This document shows, piece after piece, positions 7,187-8,601 of a stretch of DNA of 8,601 bases. The stretch comes from CAWJHE01 sp964614855 (GTDB lineage Bacteria > Chloroflexota > Anaerolineae > Anaerolineales > UBA4823). Location: positions 1 through 8,601 of the forward strand of contig CAZTMX010000120.1 of assembly GCA_964614855.1 (NCBI GenBank). Reading direction: 5' to 3'. Made by a program: the position numbers and the translations under genes. Under the pieces are notes generated by a model, which had not been told where the DNA came from, searched no databases, and saw only the letters and a program-made list of their open reading frames with translations. Positions within the stretch are counted from its first letter, which is position 1. The number at the start of each line of letters is the position of its first letter.

Positions 7187-7228
7187 ATAAACTCTGGGTT
7201 CTTCCCATAAACTCTGGGTTCTTCCCAT
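7187..7228. repeat. 20-bp perfect tandem duplication in the kinase leader
   Basis: The unit ataaactctgggttcttccc occurs at 7187-7206 and 7207-7226, followed by the first two bases of a third. It lies between the kinase promoter and its start codon. On the minus strand each copy carries an ATG and GGGAAG. As 20 is not a multiple of three, the copies read in different frames. Confidence 0.95.
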
Positions 7229-7255
7229 CAAAAAAAGTACTGTCCAGGCATCTAG

Positions 7256-7261
7256 ATTATA
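7256..7261 (-). promoter_or_regulatory. Extended -10 promoter of the kinase gene
   Basis: On the minus strand TATAAT is preceded by TGG, giving the extended -10 form TGnTATAAT. A TTAAAA lies 16 bases further upstream as a partial -35 (four of six). Transcription would start near 7249, giving a leader of about 75 bases that contains the 20-bp duplication. Confidence 0.65.
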
Positions 7262-7312
7262 CCAAGTGCAACTAATGTTTTAATATCTAAGATGCCAATG
7301 CAAAAAATCGAT

Positions 7313-7318
7313 TAAAAT
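7313..7318 (+). promoter_or_regulatory. Candidate -10 box of the SH3-like gene
   Basis: TAAAAT with no clear -35 partner. The expected transcription start falls at 7325-7326, the ATG itself, which would make the mRNA leaderless. The absence of any Shine-Dalgarno before the ATG agrees with this. Confidence 0.4.
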
Positions 7319-7325
7319 CAGTGCT

Positions 7326-7835
7326 ATGAACAAGAAAACAAGCCTATTCAGCAACTTGCCATGGTTTCTACAAATCCATTTTGTTGGCCTTGTCTTGATT
7401 TCAGGTTTACTTTTACTGGCGATCACACTGGGTGTTGCCTGGATGACACGCCAGGCTGCTTCTCCCGAGTTGGCTGCAACGGCTGTGATTAATATCATTT
7501 CAGCTCCCACTGCTACGCAGCCTATCCCTTCACCAACCGCAGTTGCATTGGAGGGTGTTGATGAACAGCCCTCGGCTTTGTCTGCGGGTGTAGGGATCGT
7601 TCTGGACGCCTATGTGCAGATTGTTGGCACTGGGGGGGACGGTCTGCGCTTGAGGGATAAAGCCGGTTTGGCGGGTACGATGCGCTTGCTGGGAAGCGAA
7701 GCGGAAATCTTTGTGGTTAAGGATGGGCCGGTTGAAGCGGATGGTTACACCTGGTGGTACCTGGTAGGTCCGTACGATGACAGCCGGTTTGGTTGGGCGG
7801 CCGCCAATTACCTCAGCCTTGTACAAAACCCTTAA
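7326..7835 (+). CDS. Membrane-anchored bacterial SH3-like domain protein
   Basis: A 169-residue protein of unknown specific function. Residues 1-12 are short and carry K3/K4 (inside). One hydrophobic helix spans about 13-39, so it is a signal anchor with the rest outside the membrane. Residues 44-88 are an Ala/Thr/Pro-rich linker (SAPTATQPIPSPTAV at 59-73). Residues about 90-166 resemble a bacterial SH3 domain: VQIVGTGGDGLRLRDKAG, a glycine-led turn, then GYTWWYLVGPYDDSRFGWAAANYL (140-163), where the WW-YLV and GWAAANYL pattern is typical. Such domains often bind peptidoglycan stems or other external ligands; here the ligand is unknown. The ATG has no Shine-Dalgarno. The gene is divergent from the membrane kinase and its stop is 13 bases from the stop of the convergent response regulator. 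Confidence 0.85.
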   Translation: MNKKTSLFSNLPWFLQIHFVGLVLISGLLLLAITLGVAWMTRQAASPELAATAVINIISAPTATQPIPSPTAVALEGVDEQPSALSAGVGIVLDAYVQIVGTGGDGLRLRDKAGLAGTMRLLGSEAEIFVVKDGPVEADGYTWWYLVGPYDDSRFGWAAANYLSLVQNP

Positions 7836-7848
7836 GCTATCCCGGAAA

Positions 7849-8505
7849 CTATAAATAATCTCGCAGGTTATGCTCTACTGCGTATGCGGCTGCTTCCGCC
7901 CTGTTGCTCACACCCAGCTTGGATAAGATACTGCTGACGTAATTGCGTACTGTACCTTCGCCTAAAAACAGGGCTTTTGCAATTTCGCGGTTGGTCTTTC
8001 CTTCAGAGACAAGCAGCAGCACATGTTTTTCTTGCTGTGTAAGTGTCGAAAACGCCGAGGCCTCTTCATCCTTTGCCGCTTTCCGCACCTCTTGAAAAAT
8101 GCGTTGGGTAACTGCCGGGTCAAGCAGGGCTTCGCCTCTGCCTACTGCCTCGATCGCTTTCACCAGGTCTTCCCCGCCAATTTGCTTTAGCACATATCCG
8201 GCTGCCCCTGCGCGAATTGCGGAGAAAAGCATCTCGTCTTCGGCATAGGAGGTCAACATGATCACTTTTACATCCGGATATTTGTCGGAAATCTCTTCAC
8301 AGGCTTCGATGCCTGAGCCCCCAGGAAGGCGAATATCCATAACAACCACATCGGGTGAAAAGTTCTCTACCTGGTCGACAGCTTCGCGGGCGGTTGCGGC
8401 TTCTGCAACCACTTCGAAATTCGGATGCCGGTCCAGTAGCGCTTTTAGCCCCAAGCGAACTACCTCGTGATCATCTACCAAGAGGATGCGTTGTTTTGTG
8501 GTCAT
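7849..8505 (-). CDS. NarL/FixJ-type response regulator (REC plus LuxR HTH)
   Basis: A 218-residue cytosolic transcription factor of a two-component system. The receiver domain (about 5-122) has acidic pocket D11/D12, phospho-acceptor D57 in VVVMDIRLPG, T85 in MLTSY and K107 in YVLK. The LuxR-type helix-turn-helix (about 153-212) has LTQQE (155-159) and EGKTNREIAKALFLGEGTVRNYV (168-190), closest by eye to DevR/DosR- and LiaR-like regulators. All conserved phosphorylation residues are present, so it should answer to a histidine kinase, but none is encoded in the window. AGGAGAG (8514-8520) lies 8 bases before the ATG at 8505, and a good promoter stands just upstream. It converges with the SH3-like gene with a 13-base gap and no visible terminator. 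Target genes are unknown. Confidence 0.95.
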   Translation of the reverse strand: MTTKQRILLVDDHEVVRLGLKALLDRHPNFEVVAEAATAREAVDQVENFSPDVVVMDIRLPGGSGIEACEEISDKYPDVKVIMLTSYAEDEMLFSAIRAGAAGYVLKQIGGEDLVKAIEAVGRGEALLDPAVTQRIFQEVRKAAKDEEASAFSTLTQQEKHVLLLVSEGKTNREIAKALFLGEGTVRNYVSSILSKLGVSNRAEAAAYAVEHNLRDYL

Positions 8506-8528
8506 ATGCAGGTCTCTCCTATGGTTGG

Positions 8529-8557
8529 AGTATAGCCCATAGTGTGTCGACTGGCAA
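8529..8557 (-). promoter_or_regulatory. Sigma-70-type promoter of the response regulator
   Basis: On the minus strand TTGCCA (8552-8557), a 17-base spacer, then TATACT (8529-8534). Both boxes match consensus at five of six. Transcription would start near 8522, with a leader of about 17 bases containing AGGAGAG. The -10 lies in the left arm of a 12-bp inverted repeat. Confidence 0.75.
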
Positions 8558-8562
8558 GATAC

Positions 8563-8591
8563 TGGACTGTCAAGAAATGATGGGCTATACT
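8563..8591 (+). promoter_or_regulatory. Divergent promoter reading off the right edge
   Basis: TGGACT (8563-8568), a 17-base spacer and TATACT (8586-8591), four and five of six matches. It is back to back with the response regulator promoter, the two -35 boxes being 5 bases apart. Transcription would start near 8598, so a plus-strand gene probably begins just beyond the window. Confidence 0.6.
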
Positions 8592-8601
8592 GTAGCGGTG
8601 A

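Larger units (their letters stand above)
8529..8591. repeat. Perfect 12-bp inverted repeat framing two promoters
   Basis: AGTATAGCCCAT (8529-8540) and ATGGGCTATACT (8580-8591) are exact reverse complements separated by 39 bases. Each arm carries a TATACT -10 box facing outward, so the repeat is centred on the divergent promoter region. With a 39-base loop it is more likely a DNA-level symmetric operator than an RNA hairpin. Confidence 0.85.

Noticed and set aside
7175..7231. Longer kinase starts at TTG 7231 or ATG 7228
   Set aside because: In frame only because of the 20-bp duplication; no Shine-Dalgarno and no resemblance to kinase N-termini.

Overview
The window looks like ordinary chromosome from a member of the phylum Chloroflexota, most likely class Anaerolineae. 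The basis is inference from three things: gene content and order, a membrane Ser/Thr kinase with an HCD catalytic loop, and a small membrane-anchored SH3-like protein with a Thr/Pro/Ala-rich linker. I could not run a search to confirm this. No mobile element, CRISPR array, tRNA, rRNA or phage gene is visible. All eight genes are intact.

Layout. Positions 1-156 hold no gene I can support; there is a possible promoter pointing off the left edge and a 16-bp tandem repeat that runs into the end of coaD. Positions 157-5542 are a minus-strand operon in the order asp23/gls24-like, fakA-like (DAK2), recG, coaD. Intergenic gaps are 36, 18 and 19 bp, and a TATAAT box lies just upstream of the first gene. 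Positions 5543-5734 are a divergent regulatory region with an imperfect direct repeat. rpmB (ribosomal protein L28) follows on the plus strand and ends in a clear intrinsic terminator. A Ser/Thr protein kinase on the minus strand (6068-7174) is divergent from the SH3-like membrane protein on the plus strand (7326-7835). That gene converges with a NarL/FixJ-type response regulator (7849-8505, minus). The right edge holds two back-to-back promoters whose -10 boxes lie in a perfect 12-bp inverted repeat.

How the genes relate. The left block is a housekeeping cluster (fatty-acid phosphorylation, envelope-associated Asp23, DNA repair helicase, CoA synthesis, ribosome); rpmB-asp23-fakA-recG is a partnership also seen in Firmicutes. 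The right block is signalling. The kinase has a C-terminal membrane anchor but almost nothing outside the cell, whereas its divergent neighbour is nearly all outside. A two-piece sensor is therefore a reasonable but untested idea. I do not see a clear new biological system; the kinase/SH3 pair and the symmetric promoter at the right edge are the most interesting points.
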